Below, piece after piece: positions 38,001-49,326 of a stretch of DNA of 64,000 nt (within the stretch, counting starts at the first letter, position 1; the number at the start of each line of letters is the position of its first letter). Made by a program: the position numbers and the translations under genes. Origin of the DNA: Moniliophthora roreri (taxonomy: Eukaryota > Basidiomycota > Agaricomycetes > Agaricales > Marasmiaceae); the NCBI GenBank assembly GCA_001466705.2, contig LATX02000209.1, forward strand, positions 310,001 through 374,000, written 5' to 3'. The notes beneath the pieces were generated by a model that was not told the origin of the DNA, searched no databases, and was given only the letters and a program-made list of their open reading frames with translations.

Positions 38001-38283
38001 TGAGAGTTCCCACAAGCTGTGACAATAGAGCCCTATTGACTGTCCTAAACTTGATTCTGGCTCTCAGAAAGTGAGTATTTCTATAAACTGTGACAATAGA
38101 GCCCTACTAACTGTTCTGGATTTGGTTCTGACTCTCAGCAAGTAAGTTCTCCTACAAACTGTGAGAATAGAGCCCCACTGACTATCATGGACTTGGATCT
38201 GCCTTTCAGATGGTGAGTATTCCCATAAACTGTAGCAATAAAGCCCCACTGATTGTCCTGTACTTGGTTCTGACTTTTAGTGA
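35069..38283 (+). pseudogene. Ubiquitin-like-domain protein gene, copy A, with 24 putative single-codon exons
   Basis: Ordinary exons 35069-35121, 35288-35519, 35574-35692, 35745-35877, 35925-36050, 36110-36414 and 36471-36597 total 365 codons and end in phase 0 at CAG|GTAGGT. Text: a helical N-terminal part with GGVPVVGETIKGAISAILEI and LLLTWNLYDLIQEIDNIQKT, as in adaptors before fungal NLR-like proteins; a ubiquitin-like segment IFSIGVTIRDAAGQRFPIST to PGSEIVMSAI, resembling the fungal ULD family; and a Cys pair motif RCPVCNEW with CCNPECSGRF, a probable zinc ribbon. One in-frame TAG at 36266-36268 replaces the TGG of copy B, so this copy may be inactive or need readthrough or editing. The array at 36598-38360 follows directly. 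Calling it a pseudogene rests only on that single stop. Confidence 0.6.
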
Positions 38284-38360
38284 GTGAGTGTTCTCACAAG
38301 CTGTGACAATAGAACTCTACTAACTGTCCTGAACATGGGTTTAACTTTTAATGCAGAGTG
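36598..38360 (+). repeat. Tandem array of 24 intron-like units enclosing 3-nt putative exons
   Basis: Units average 71 bp (range 60-83). In each, a pyrimidine-rich stretch with CTGAC or CTAAC ends in YAG; exactly three bases follow; then a donor, GTRAGT in 20 of 24. AG ends fall at 36650, 36720, 36790, 36863, 36934, 37005, 37076, 37147, 37212, 37284, 37357, 37428, 37499, 37569, 37629, 37700, 37783, 37854, 37925, 37996, 38067, 38138, 38209 and 38280. The enclosed triplets in order are AAA, CCT, ACT, CAA, AAA, GAA, CAA, GAA, CAA, TTT, CAA, CAA, ATG, CTA, ATA, CAT, TAT, TAT, TAT, ATT, AAA, CAA, ATG, TGA. Unit 13 has a broken donor (GAAAGC). The unit length matches normal introns here. It could also be a minisatellite derived from one duplicated intron. 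Confidence 0.85.
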
Positions 38361-39507
38361 GATTCAAAGCAAATTCTAGAAAAGGTTATTAATCCTAAAA
38401 CACTATTATGTGAAACTAGCTGTTCTCCACAAGGTATACTTTAATGTGTGCTTCATTAATTATTATTCTGACTTAAAAACCTCATTAGCTAATATTATGT
38501 GGACTTTTGCTATTTGCCTTTTTTCTCTATTTATAAAGTCTATTTCTTATAATTCAAAGTCTTATGCAAACTACTAAAATCAGTAAAATGTATGAATCTG
38601 TAGCTTTAGCACCTGTAATGTTTATAATGCATAATCTCCAGAATTTTCCTTCTATTATTCAAGTGTGGCTGACTGTGGCACAATACTAGGGTAATTTAAT
38701 TGATTCAGATGGTTACAGATTATAGGAGGCCCATTTTAATAGGTTTAATCATAGCTGCCAAAAACCTTCTAAACTTAGCAGCTTTGGGTTGATTTTAAGT
38801 ATTGAAGTCTGAAGGTTTCCAGTAGTCACAAGCTACTAGGCCTCTATCTGAATTGTTGAATCCAAATGGACAGGTTAGAGGTCGATTTTTAGTTACCCAG
38901 TTTTGCTTTTAAAGTGATAAATTTAGTCTAGAAAACAAACAAACTATTCAAAGAAATGGCAGGCTCTGAATTACTAGTCCAAAGGGAGGGGGGATATCTG
39001 AACTTCATTGATAATTCTTTAGACCTACAGTGCAAAGTGCTTCTGATTGGGTCTAGAGCTTCATTATTGCCTTAGTAACCTCTGTTTTCAATGTAATTTA
39101 CACTTTTCTGAGTATGTAAACAAGCTCTGGAAGTCCATGGCTCACTAGTGCATTGTTGCTCACTAATACCCCAAATATAGCAGCATCTGCTACTAAGTTG
39201 CAGAAACTGAATGCAAGTCAAATCTGCCAAAAGATTTTTGCACTTCTTGTAATCTCTTGTAACATCCCAGCTTCTTACTAGTGCTATAGTCAAGACAAAG
39301 AGAAATAACATCAATTAGAGGAAAATGTACCGAAAGAGGGCTGTAGAACAAGGAAACACATGATGAGCAGGTTATTGAAAAGCACTTTCTATATCTGTTA
39401 TTGTGAAGATGCAATTACTAAGAAGGAAAAAGCAGAAGAGACCACTGTTGTGAGATGTAAATGACTAGAACACAAGATGGAGTAGGTGAATCACTAGAAA
39501 CATTTAT
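38361..39507. other. AT-rich non-coding stretch after the array
   Basis: No open frame with domain resemblance, no intron-like array units and no clear inverted repeats. CpG is almost absent. Confidence 0.5.
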
Positions 39508-39689
39508 AGTAAAGTAGCTACTGAGCTACTGAGGGCTAATGCACTTTGTACTGTACTGTGGTCATACTAGAGTCACATACTAGTCACAGAATAGTAACAT
39601 GAGTAATGCAAGTTTCTTCTGCAATGCTGTATTGACACCTTCAAGTTCTGGGCTCTCTTACACACTCAGCTTATAGGTCATTGCAAGAA

Positions 39690-40520
39690 GAATAATGGTG
39701 ACACACCAGCTGATGCAAAGCCAACAAGTAACTACAAGGCTCATCCTGCTCTCCCACCTATCAATTGGACTGACAAACTTATTTATCAACTTCTCACTAT
39801 TACTGAGTGCCTATACATTCAGAAAAAGATTATTGGAACTGGTAGTGTGTTCTCTGATCCATGCCTACTGTCATGTTTGATAACTTTTCTCATACTTGCA
39901 GAAAATGGATAGAGCTTCAAAGAATTGCATGTATAGTAAAATTGGCAAGAAGATGTTTCTGGAAATGTATGTGACAGATTCCAAGAGCATGATTTCAAGG
40001 ATTGGAAGCAAAATTCCCAAGTGTATACATTTTTTTTGACTAGTTATCTAAGGTTGACACAATACCATTAGCTTGCAAACTACTTACTGGAAAAAGGCTG
40101 AAAGACTCAAAGAGACGGGTAGTGGGCTCAAGGAAGATGTCCTGTTGTTTGTCCCAAGCACAGAGTCTGATCATGACACTTGTGAGCTTGCCCAAAACCT
40201 TTGGAATAAAATCACTAATAACTGGCCTTTCTTTCCACACTGCCACAATCTCTAGGCTACTCATATTGATACTATATCTCCAGTCACAACAACAGGTGTG
40301 GGTCCCAATGGCCACTCCCATATCATCAACCATTCTGTCTCTAGGCCATTATCAGACAGCCCACAACCTGATAGTTCCTTACATTCTTGATATGCTCAGT
40401 CAGTCCACTTTTGTATTTTCAATGCCATATGAATTCAATAGTGTGATTGATCCTGTACTAATTAAAGAAGATATAAGTTATATATTCAACTTTACTCTTC
40501 TCAGACTCATACTTTGAATG
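39690..40520 (+). pseudogene. SANT/Myb-like DNA-binding protein relic of the transposon
   Basis: Fragments ALPPINWTDKLIYQLLTITE (about 39760), KLARRCF in another frame (about 39940), DTCELAQNLWNKITNNWPFF (about 40190) and a TTGVGPNGHSHI stretch follow the plan of the trihelix-like accessory protein found with Harbinger transposases: a WT-start helix, a W-x-x-I helix and a polar tail. Frames change and stops occur, so it is not functional. Confidence 0.5.
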
Positions 40521-41179
40521 GAGGCTAATACTTGTCAGGCTGCTAGTTAGCAGAATTCTGTCCAGTTGCCACTTGAGAAGGACAATTGTGTATTGCTTGA
40601 GACACTAGTTCTAAAATTAGTGTTACATGCTGCCTCCAGTGGTTCAGTGTCTGGTTTGGCACAGAAAGCAAACCAATTTGTGGTTTGAAAGCTTTAGTCA
40701 AAGTCAGATCCAAAGGATGAGCTACTTGCTATTGCATAGTAGAGATTATTGGTATCCTTAAGAAAATATGCTTATATGTTCTGATGTAGAGAGAGAATGG
40801 AGTTTGCTCACAAATGTGCTGTTTAGCAGCTCAAGCTCCAGCATGGACAGTTACAACTTGAAGAGCAGAGGGCATTGTGGTGGGAGTATGAGAAAGGCTT
40901 TATTGATACTCTACCAATGAAGAAGTATATGTAAAAGCTTCAGGATTCAGACAGTGAGGATGGTGATCTTCTTGAGTCACCTACACATCATTCTTAGAAG
41001 AAGCCTCTTGTGCAATGAGGACAATTGCCAGTTTGGAACTGAGAATGGTACACTTCCACATGATGTAAATGAGCTATAATTCTAAGGTAGCTAGAATACA
41101 TGTTCTGTATTTTGTTGTGCTCAGAAATTCATAAGTATTTCAACTAGCTTCTTCTACTTCTTTTTACCATCTGCATGAG

Positions 41180-42519
41180 TTCATATTGGTGTTAAATCAT
41201 CATCAAACTCATCTACTGCATCTTGCTCTTCCTCTCAACCATATACTCCCTTGAAAACTTCTTCTAAGGTGCTACCTTTAACATTAATAACAAGATTATA
41301 AAGGATAATGCAAATGGTAATCTACTGACATGCTGCTACATGATTCCAATTACTGCCAATATGGACTTGTAGTCTCCAAAGACACTGCCACCACCCTTTG
41401 AGAGCTTCCATGCAATGCTCAGATTGCATGCAGATATGGGAGACAGCCTTATCAAACTTCTGGTTCTCATAGAGATTAGCAGCAGGCTTTTTGTGAATGG
41501 GCATCATTCTGGGAGACACTGCAGATGCAGAATCACTCCATGCAAACTCATCTCCTTTGAAAAGAACTCCAGGATACTTGTATGCACATGTTGACTCAAA
41601 TGCATAGGAGTTATGGGTAGCCCCAGTGTGGTCATGTGCATAGTCTACAATTTGTAGATTTGATGGTGCATTTCCCATCTAGAAAAGTAATTAGATATGA
41701 TATTCCTACTCTTAAAACAATCTCACCTGAACATTTAGTCTATAGTTGGCCTTATGAGTGTAGTAACCTTGCCCTTAATGGCTAGGCTGATGGTACAGGA
41801 CAACAATTGTCCCATCATACATCATATAACTCTTATACTACAGATTCCTCTCCATTTCTAGCTAATCTCTCATCTACTGCTTCTCAATCTCCTTCTTCTC
41901 CTCTGTAAGTAGCTGAACAAATAAGTTATAAAGTGCATCAATTGCTTTAAAGCAATAATCAGTTGCTTTGGCCACAAGTTTCTCTGAGCACCCAAACATA
42001 TGAGCAACACCCTGAACATTAGTACTGTTCCTATAATGTTCAAGATGATAAAGAGTAATAGCTAACTGGAGCTTGATCAGTGCTTGCAACTGGTTTGAGT
42101 TGTTGGTAAAAATAACATAATTAGAGATCATATTAAGGATAAAGTTGAAAACATATGGGGAGACCCAAACCATATCCTCAAACTGGGAATGGTGGCAAGA
42201 GTCTGCAGCATACTCCTGAAGGAGCCAAAATTGGAATACTTTTAGGAACAGAAGACCCAGGACAAAGAATATAAGTGGTGTGAAGGTGGAGAAGGGTTTG
42301 TAAATCAGCAAGTAATAGCTGCTATTCTAGTTCTGGATCTGGGGCTTGGAGTTGGTATAGATAGGGAGTTACAAGGTAGATGAGCATAAAGAGCTGGTAT
42401 GCTTCAATAATCTTCTGCTGATATGTAGTGAAAGGCATGATGAGTGCCAGAAGGAAGAAATCATTGTTTTTAATTTGGAAATCACAGTATAATGGCACTA
42501 GATAATTTACATAAGACAC
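41180..42519 (-). pseudogene. DDE endonuclease (PIF/Harbinger transposase) relic
   Basis: Minus-strand text: VWVSPYVFNFILNMISNYVI and LQLAITLYHLEHYRNSTNV (N-terminal part), MYDGTIVVLYHQPSH (first Asp), NLQIVDYAHDHTGATHNSYA, GDEFAWSDSASAVSP (second Asp), KAVSHICMQSEHCMEALKG (Glu), then after a stop ITICIILYNLVINVKG. In-frame stops: TAA at 41777-41775 and TAG at 41324-41322, plus a TGA further on. The TAG is what a C-to-T change on the template strand of TGG would give. One intron with normal borders remains (about 41728-41680). Confidence 0.75.
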
Positions 42520-42562
42520 AGTAAGGTGCAGTAGCTCTCAGTAGCTCAGTAGCTACTTTACT

Positions 42563-44399
42563 GTGAACATCTTTGCTTCTTTGTTTTCATATATTTTCTT
42601 ATAACTGGCCTCAGATATAGATGCACCTGTTGTGCCTTATATCCAAATCCTTGATAGTACTCAGGAACTTCACCTGTGATAGCTGTAAAAATGGTTATAC
42701 AAGGCTTTAAAGACTCACATGTACAGTGACTATAATAGGAAATTTAATTGCCTTTTTTAGTTAATTATTACTGGATATAGCAGGAGAGGGGTGGTACTAC
42801 CTCTGTGTTAAAAAATCTTTTGACCTCATATACTTGTTAAGGTCTTGCTATCCTCTTGAAACTATTTGTGAGAACAAACACACATACAACTCTATCTGAG
42901 AAGTTGTTCTGACATGATGATCTCTGAACTACTGGATGAGACATTAGGAATTATTCTTAGCATTGCAGCAACAGAGAAACATGGTGTTATAACTAATGTC
43001 ACAACTCTAAGTCAAAGCCTAAGTTTAGTACTTAAGCACTCAAGTGACAAGAGACACCAAAGCATGTGTTTTGGTAAGTCTAAAGACAAGAGTTTAAGTG
43101 TTAAGTCTATAAAGACTTAGATTGAATTGAGCAAGTTTAAAAAGAGTGTTATAAATGTAGAGTGAAGGTTATTGGATATAAGACACAAAAGGTCAAGCTA
43201 AGAAGCTAGACCTACAAAAGTACACTACTTATACACATAGTCCTCATGTAAACTATGCTACTATTGTGTAGTAAAGTGTATCATTATAGTGAGGCTGAAA
43301 TGAAGAAAAGGTATGTAAAACATATGTTAAAAGTAAGATGCAGTCAGCATGTGTAAAATGTATGTATGAAAGGATAAAACAAGGTAGACATGTGTAAGAC
43401 ATGTGGAATGCAATTGAATAGGGGTTGAAAATGAAAAAGAGTTCAAGTATGTAAGTTGCATGCAAAAAGAAATAATGAAGGTGAAGAGAAGTGAAGCATG
43501 TAAAGCATATGCTCAACATGCAAGAAGAAAGAAAAGAATAATAGATAAGATATGAAGAAAGGAAATGTGTAACAATGTCAAACTAACTCACACAGACTTT
43601 AAACAAAACCTATTCATTTGCATGGATTTTAGTACAAAGACCTTGTGTTTCTTAGAAGAAGTATAGGTTCTTAACCATCTTCAGCAGTAGTCAGATGAGT
43701 ACTTAGATAGAGGTAGAGGATGATAACTAAGTACCTTGAAAGGACCAGAATGTTTAATAGTAATCTATTTATTATAGACACCTTTATGTATAAAAATTGT
43801 TCTTAACTATTACTAGGAGGGAATTAATGGCAGCTTGAATTGTCTATCAAAATATCTTCACATTCTGCAATAACTGACTTACATTTATTTGAAGACTTAA
43901 CAGTCATGCCAGTGGTGCCATACTTATTAAATCATACATCTTCTATTTCTTTCCATCCTACTCACCTTATCCTTCATCCTCAGAGCTATTGGTAGAGTAA
44001 CATTATACCTTTCAGCATTTTCCAGCATTTTTAGCATTTTTAACCTTTCTGTATGCTAAATGCCCAAAATGTAAGTAGGGCTGCAGTCTGTTACCATATA
44101 TAGTACAGTTAATAGGTTCCATAATACAGGTCCTGTACCATAACTATATAGAGACTTGAGATATCACCTATATGGTATGGGTACTAGACAGGGAGGCCTG
44201 TAAATAGCTGTTAAGTTTACAGCTGTATATAAGTGTAATATGGGTAACAAAATGGCTGGGTAAATGTGTATTAGCCCTGTATATGCAATAAGAGGCTTAA
44301 ATTTGAGTTGAATGTTGAGCACTTGAGTGTTGAACAAAGAATCTGAGATAGAGAGTTGACAAAACTAAGGTTGATGCTTGTTAGGCTTGGATTGCTTTT
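42563..44399. other. AT-rich stretch, no gene
   Basis: Includes a purine-rich low-complexity region (43260-43560) with many AAGTATGT-like words. No feature beyond repeat-derived DNA is recognised. Confidence 0.45.
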
Positions 44400-44949
44400 C
44401 TAAGTAAATGCAAATGATGACAACACATTTGCACCATTGCACTTGGCTTACACCTGCTTCAACTTGTACCTCTTTCAGAGTCTTTGCTTGTCTGCTATTC
44501 TTCAGTCATAGGTATGCAAAACCTTTAAATCATGCAATCAGTTACTTCTCTTTATTTTGTTGCTTACTAGTTATGAAGGTGGAGCTGATGGCAATTTCAA
44601 GGCATTAGCTCTCAGATCCCTTGTCTAGCTTATTATAGCAACCTCCAATGTTGCCTAATGTTCTGTAATAATGAACTAGCCTTGTGAGCATGAAAAGAGG
44701 CCACTTATCTATATTATTAGTGCATTTTCTCTTAATTTCAAGAGTTGTGGCTTATCCTTTTCTCTTAGGTTTCACTTGTACATATTGAGTGAAATACAGA
44801 GCACTCTGAGTGGTTTACATGCAAACCTGAATGACTCAACTATTTCACATGGAACAGAGTGATACTTATCAAAGTTGCATGTCTAACACATCTGAAAGAC
44901 TCCACTGGCAACTGACACAAGAGGTTTTGGATTCCTGTGACCTTATCTC

Positions 44950-45130
44950 TTGGGTAGTATGCTTAGAAAAATCTCTACCACCTGACTTGTGATGTGTTTA
45001 CTATTCTAGGTGTGTTTTCAAACATCTCTCTTCTATTATTTTCATTTACTAATCTGAACCTACAGGCTCAGCTGTTGTGGTGGAAAGAGTCTTTTCAGAA
45101 GGTTGATCATACACCAAATTTATAAACCTT
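44950..45130 (+). pseudogene. Trace of a hAT transposase C-terminus
   Basis: Near 45066-45105 one frame reads GSAVVVERVFSEG, the hallmark of the hAT dimerisation domain (usually SVPVERVFS). The upstream text is broken by stops. Only this short end is recognisable. Confidence 0.4.
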
Positions 45131-46147
45131 ACAATTTTCACACATATGAATGTCATTTGGATGTATTTAAACAGTCGAAATGATAATAAACATGGAAATA
45201 GAAAGACTAGTATGAGCCCAAGTAGTTAGTCAAAACCTATATATGCTTGATAGTATGAAACTATAAGTTATTTGCACTTATAGTACACTCTGCATAAGTA
45301 CCAAGTCACTTATAGGCTTCAAATATTGTGCATTGAGCATCCTGAAACCTGTAGGAACCTTTATATAATGTTGTTTTCAAAGAGACACACTAATAGTTGA
45401 ATGTATATACAGTATACCAAGAGGATATTTTTCTTTGAACATAACTTTCATTTACTCTCAGAGAGCTTAGGCAAGCTCAGAATGCTACCTATGATATATA
45501 AAGAGAAAAGACATGGCAAGGTCTAAATGAGATCTATGATGAAGTGTCAAAACACTAGATGATCACTTTGCAATTGGAGATTGCAATAACATAGATATTC
45601 AATTGAATAGACAGATAAGATGAAGATATAAGGCAACAGGAACAAGCTTGTCAAATATGACTATCGAAACAAGAAGATATTCAATGATCTGTACAGAAGT
45701 AGGCAGTATTTCTGACCATTGAAAGATAGGACAAGAAATGCAACACACAACTGTAACAGATTTCCAAACATAGATACTCATATACTGCACAGAGAGCCTA
45801 GCTCAAGTTGTGCTTCTGATACCTGAGAATGTATTTATTAATTTGTCTAAGATAAGACTAGTGGAAAACTACCAAAAAATAACCTCCAAAAGTCTAACTT
45901 AGATTGTTTAGAGTCTATCTATTCCATATTCTCTTTTCCAGCATCTGCACAGCTGCAGATGTCTGGGTTTCAAGGCTTCCAAGACTGGAACACACTGTTT
46001 CTATTTCTATCTCCTTTGATAATTCATTCTTGATTTTATCTAGGACTTCACATTCCTTAAATGTCAATTATGTCTCATTATATCTATATTCAAGTAGCTA
46101 CACTTGTTCTGAGGTTGTGTTACTCTTTGTTAAGTAATTTCATCTAT
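45131..46147. other. AT-rich stretch, no gene
   Basis: CpG is nearly absent. A 77-codon open frame at 45904-46137 has no recognisable domain and lies in repeat-like DNA. Confidence 0.4.
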
Positions 46148-46516
46148 CACTGGGTGCAGGATCTGATAACTCCCTAGAGGTATGCAAGAGTTATGTTAAA
46201 CCTTATTTTAGGAGATTTCACTATAAGTCATGTGACATACATGAGAAATATGCAATCTAAATTTTTTTTTCAAATACATATCTCTTACATATTGCGTTGT
46301 ATAAATCTAGAAAAAAAATTTCTAATACACATCTCTCATATCTCTCACATATATGAATTTGTACAATGCAATATGTGAGAGATATGTATTCAAAACAAAA
46401 ATTTTAGATTGCATATCTCTTATGTATGTCACATGACTTATAGTGAAATCTCCCAAAATAAGGTTTAACATAGTTCTTGCATACCTCCAGGGAGTTATTA
46501 GATCCTGCACCCAGTG
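46148..46516. mobile_element. 369-bp palindromic fold-back element (MITE)
   Basis: The two halves are reverse complements for most of their length. Both ends read CACTGGGTGCAGGATCT inward. Open frames on the two strands therefore encode the same text (MLNLILGDFTISHVTY). A three-base TAT flanks each end and could be a target-site duplication. It encodes nothing of its own. Confidence 0.8.
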
Positions 46517-48058
46517 TATTTGTGCCACTTTAGAACTCTTTATTAAGAGATTGTCCACTTTGACTCTGATCTGCATATTGAATTCTAATGTCTGATCATT
46601 CTCCAATTATTCCTTTCCAGGTTGTCTCTCTGTTTGAATGTCTTCTTTAAGTACTTCTATACTGTATGGCTGCATGTTGCACTTTGCAGATGTTATAGAA
46701 AAGTAAATAAATCAAAAAGTCCTATTGATAGCACTTTGAGAAAGCTTGGTTAACTAGCCAACAGATTTGTATAGTCATAGTTAGGTTCCCTACAGGTTTC
46801 AGGAGTGATCTGCTTTGGATCTGATACAAAGATAAGTCTCTTTGTACTTTCTAAAGTACCATAGCTTCTCTAAGGCAATGACTAGCAAACTGGGCTCACT
46901 CTAGTCCTTATTACCCATTATCTCATGCCATATTAAAGTGTTCTAACTCAAAAGTGTGTAAATTGAATAAAATTGGGTCTTTTCTAGGTTTGCCATATTA
47001 CTGCATACCTATATACAGTATGGAATTACTACTGTAACATAGAATTGAACTTATATATGTTTATTTCATGACTTTTCTCATGACCCATATGATGTATACC
47101 TAGTATTATAATTTTATTGTAAATATTTGTTTCCAGCAGTATATAAGGACAGCCATTTTGTAGGTGGAAGCAAGAGGAATCTGCCCCACCACTATGTGAT
47201 TTGTATGTAGTTATTGTTTGTGTAGATAATCACATTCAATCAGATTTTCCTCATCATGTCAGGCTCTAGAGACTCAGAGTAGACCTAGTTGAGATATAAG
47301 ATTATAATCCAAACTTAATAGTGACAGCAAAGCCAGATATTCATTCTGTGCTTTAACATATAGTCATTTTCAAGCTTAAGAGAAAACTTTGTATCATTTA
47401 GTGGTATTATTGAGATACTGTATCACTGTGTCTGGCAAGAAACATGTATCTATAAAATTATTTTCAAGTTCTATCCTATTTGTTGACCTGTAAACCCATA
47501 TTACTGCCTGTACCATAACTGTAAGTCATTTCATAGGTGGAGTTTTACAGGCTGTATATGTATGTCCATCACCATAAAAACCTGTCAAATTATATGGCTG
47601 TAACTGTAATATGGTATGGTTTGCAGCTATAAATGTGAGGCATAGTCAGAGCCATTTTGACTTGATTGGTTCACCATTTTATTCTAACTATATGAGCTCA
47701 ACACAGTTGCTAGGGAGCAGTGACTTTGGCTGGGAATGGGAGGGTAGGTGTGAAGCAGATTACTGACATTTTGGTCCAAAATGCCAATGGCATGCCACTA
47801 CTATGCTGAGATGCCATTTGATGTCATACTGCCAATGGCCTACCAAAGCTGTCATTGTTTGCAGCAGCTCAAGGGCCAATGGTGAATTCCTGACCAAAAC
47901 AAAGGAACTTGTGAGGTTTCACATCTGTAATGACTCAATATGATCACATTTGCAGTAAACCCAGAGTCTAGGCCTGGGCCATAGCACATTTACCAGCCTC
48001 ATCCTATTCCTGTCTCGATTCATTAATTCAATGATTGGATGGGCATACAGTTTCACAT
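46517..48058. other. AT-rich stretch up to the SDR gene
   Basis: No gene recognised. Its last 170 bases (47890-48058) are the downstream flank of the SDR gene and match 29680-29860, where CpG sites survive that are TpG or CpA here. Confidence 0.5.
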
Positions 48059-49326
48059 CTAGTGTAAAAGCTTTTTTAACACCTCTTCACTTGCTGTCCA
48101 CAAACTTCGTGCCAACTCTGGACTCTTTGCATCGTCACCCGGTTGTTCAACAACACCAGGTGGTACAAGGTATGCTCCTGAGTACTTGGCTCGCTCTGCC
48201 CAAACCACCGGATCTGTAGCAGCAACCAATGACGTCAAAGCTCCTTCAGCAGGGCTGACTGCGCCAAAGTGGGCCATCTCTGCTTTACTCTCAAAAAATT
48301 GACGTGCACCATCTGTCAAAGAAGAAAAAACAAGAATGAGAATCTGGAGAAGTGATAGGCATGGTAAAGACTTGCCTGTCGCGACGGCTCCTGGATGAAC
48401 TGCAAGGGATATGGCTTTGACACCTCCGGCATCAAACCTCCTTTGAAGCTCTTTGGCAAAGAGGATATTTGCGAGTTTTGAGAGACCTGGATAGGTATTG
48501 AGCATAATGATAGCATCAACTAATTTACTGTCTCCCTGACCATATCGAAGTAGGTTGGCCATGCGTTCATTGGGATGTGATAGCTCTTGATTAAAGTCCG
48601 CCAATGATGCAAGTTGAGTACCAGAAGGTAAAAGTGCATGTGCATTAGAAGTTGTCTATGGACAGCATCAGAATGTGGAAAACAAAAGTATGTTATTTGC
48701 TCACAGTTACGACCCGAGTGCCAGGAAAAGTTTTGGATGTGTTTTTCAGTAGAGGTAGAAGCGTAGTCGTCAGTAAGTATGCGCTGAGGTAGCTGGAAGA
48801 GGGTCAGAAGCGATTCAGCTGGTTAAGGTGAATGCAGGCTCACTTGACAGCAAATGGTACGGATACGCCATCTGGAGTTTTGTCATTGGCAAAGGCAGTT
48901 CTACAAAATTTGGAATCAGTACGAGCTAGGCGTAAGTCCAAGTTTGATTGCTCACACTGGTACTGCAGCATTGTTTACCAAGACATCCAGTCGACTTTCC
49001 TTCTCAAGGAACTGCTCAGCGGCCTTCTTCACAGACGGGAAGTTTGCAAAATCGGCAACAAAGGGATGCAATAAACCCGATTCCTTCAGCTGTGGGGAGG
49101 CTCCCTCCATCTCCTTGATTGCATTCTCCGCTTTATTAATGTCTCGGGCATGGATGTAGACTTTGGCACCGTTAATAGCAAGCTTATGTGCAATATTCCA
49201 TCCGATACCATTCTTGGAGCTAATTTTCATTGTAGCTTAAGTCAATAGCGATGAAACTGTTGAAGACGTTGCTCACCTAGCGCCAGTGACAATTGCAACC
49301 TTTCCAGCAAGATCGGGGGAAGACAT
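48059..49326 (-). CDS. Short-chain dehydrogenase/reductase
   Basis: Exons (minus strand) 49326-49277, 49219-48956, 48900-48844, 48792-48705, 48655-48376 and 48312-48059 give 330 residues. SDRs use NAD(P)H to interconvert carbonyls and alcohols; this one resembles the retinol-dehydrogenase/WWOX-like group. Seen: the cofactor loop VAIVTGASSKNGIGWNIA, the NNAAV strand after RLDVLV, VVTTTSNAHALLP (catalytic Ser region), and YPGLSKLANILFAKELQRRF. The usual YxxxK active site is spaced one residue wider here (Y-P-G-L-S-K), which is odd. Intron 5 (48375-48313) has donor GCAAGT and needs GC-AG splicing. The gene is divergent from the large helical-repeat gene, with 378 bases between start codons. A broken copy lies around 29.7-31.4 kb. 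Confidence 0.9.

Larger units (their letters stand above)
39508..42562. mobile_element. Dead PIF/Harbinger-type DNA transposon with terminal inverted repeats
   Basis: Terminal inverted repeats at 39508-39544 and 42526-42562 match at 35 of 37 positions (start AGTAAAGTAGCTACTGAG). The 3.05-kb interior carries the two genes expected of this superfamily, on opposite strands and convergent: a SANT/Myb-like protein relic (+) and a DDE transposase relic (-). Stops have accumulated in both. A target-site duplication is not obvious. Confidence 0.75.
35056..48010. other. AT-rich, CpG-depleted block
   Basis: Base composition shifts sharply: upstream DNA is CpG-rich to about 35055, then CpG becomes rare through the array and almost vanishes. 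By eye I find about six CpG between 38400 and 47900, against several hundred expected from base content. CpG returns at about 48015. The block contains transposon relics and long stretches with no open frame. In copy B of the duplication the same drop begins at about 62585. This is the pattern left by CpG methylation and deamination. Confidence 0.8.

Noticed and set aside
36598..38360. CRISPR-like reading of the 71-bp array
   Set aside because: The units are directly joined without unique spacers; only three bases vary consistently, and the host is a fungus.
35056..48010. Classic RIP as the cause of AT-richness
   Set aside because: Loss is focused on CpG, and CpG sites in the outside copy are TG/CA inside. 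That fits methylated CpG deamination better; a computed dinucleotide profile would settle it.
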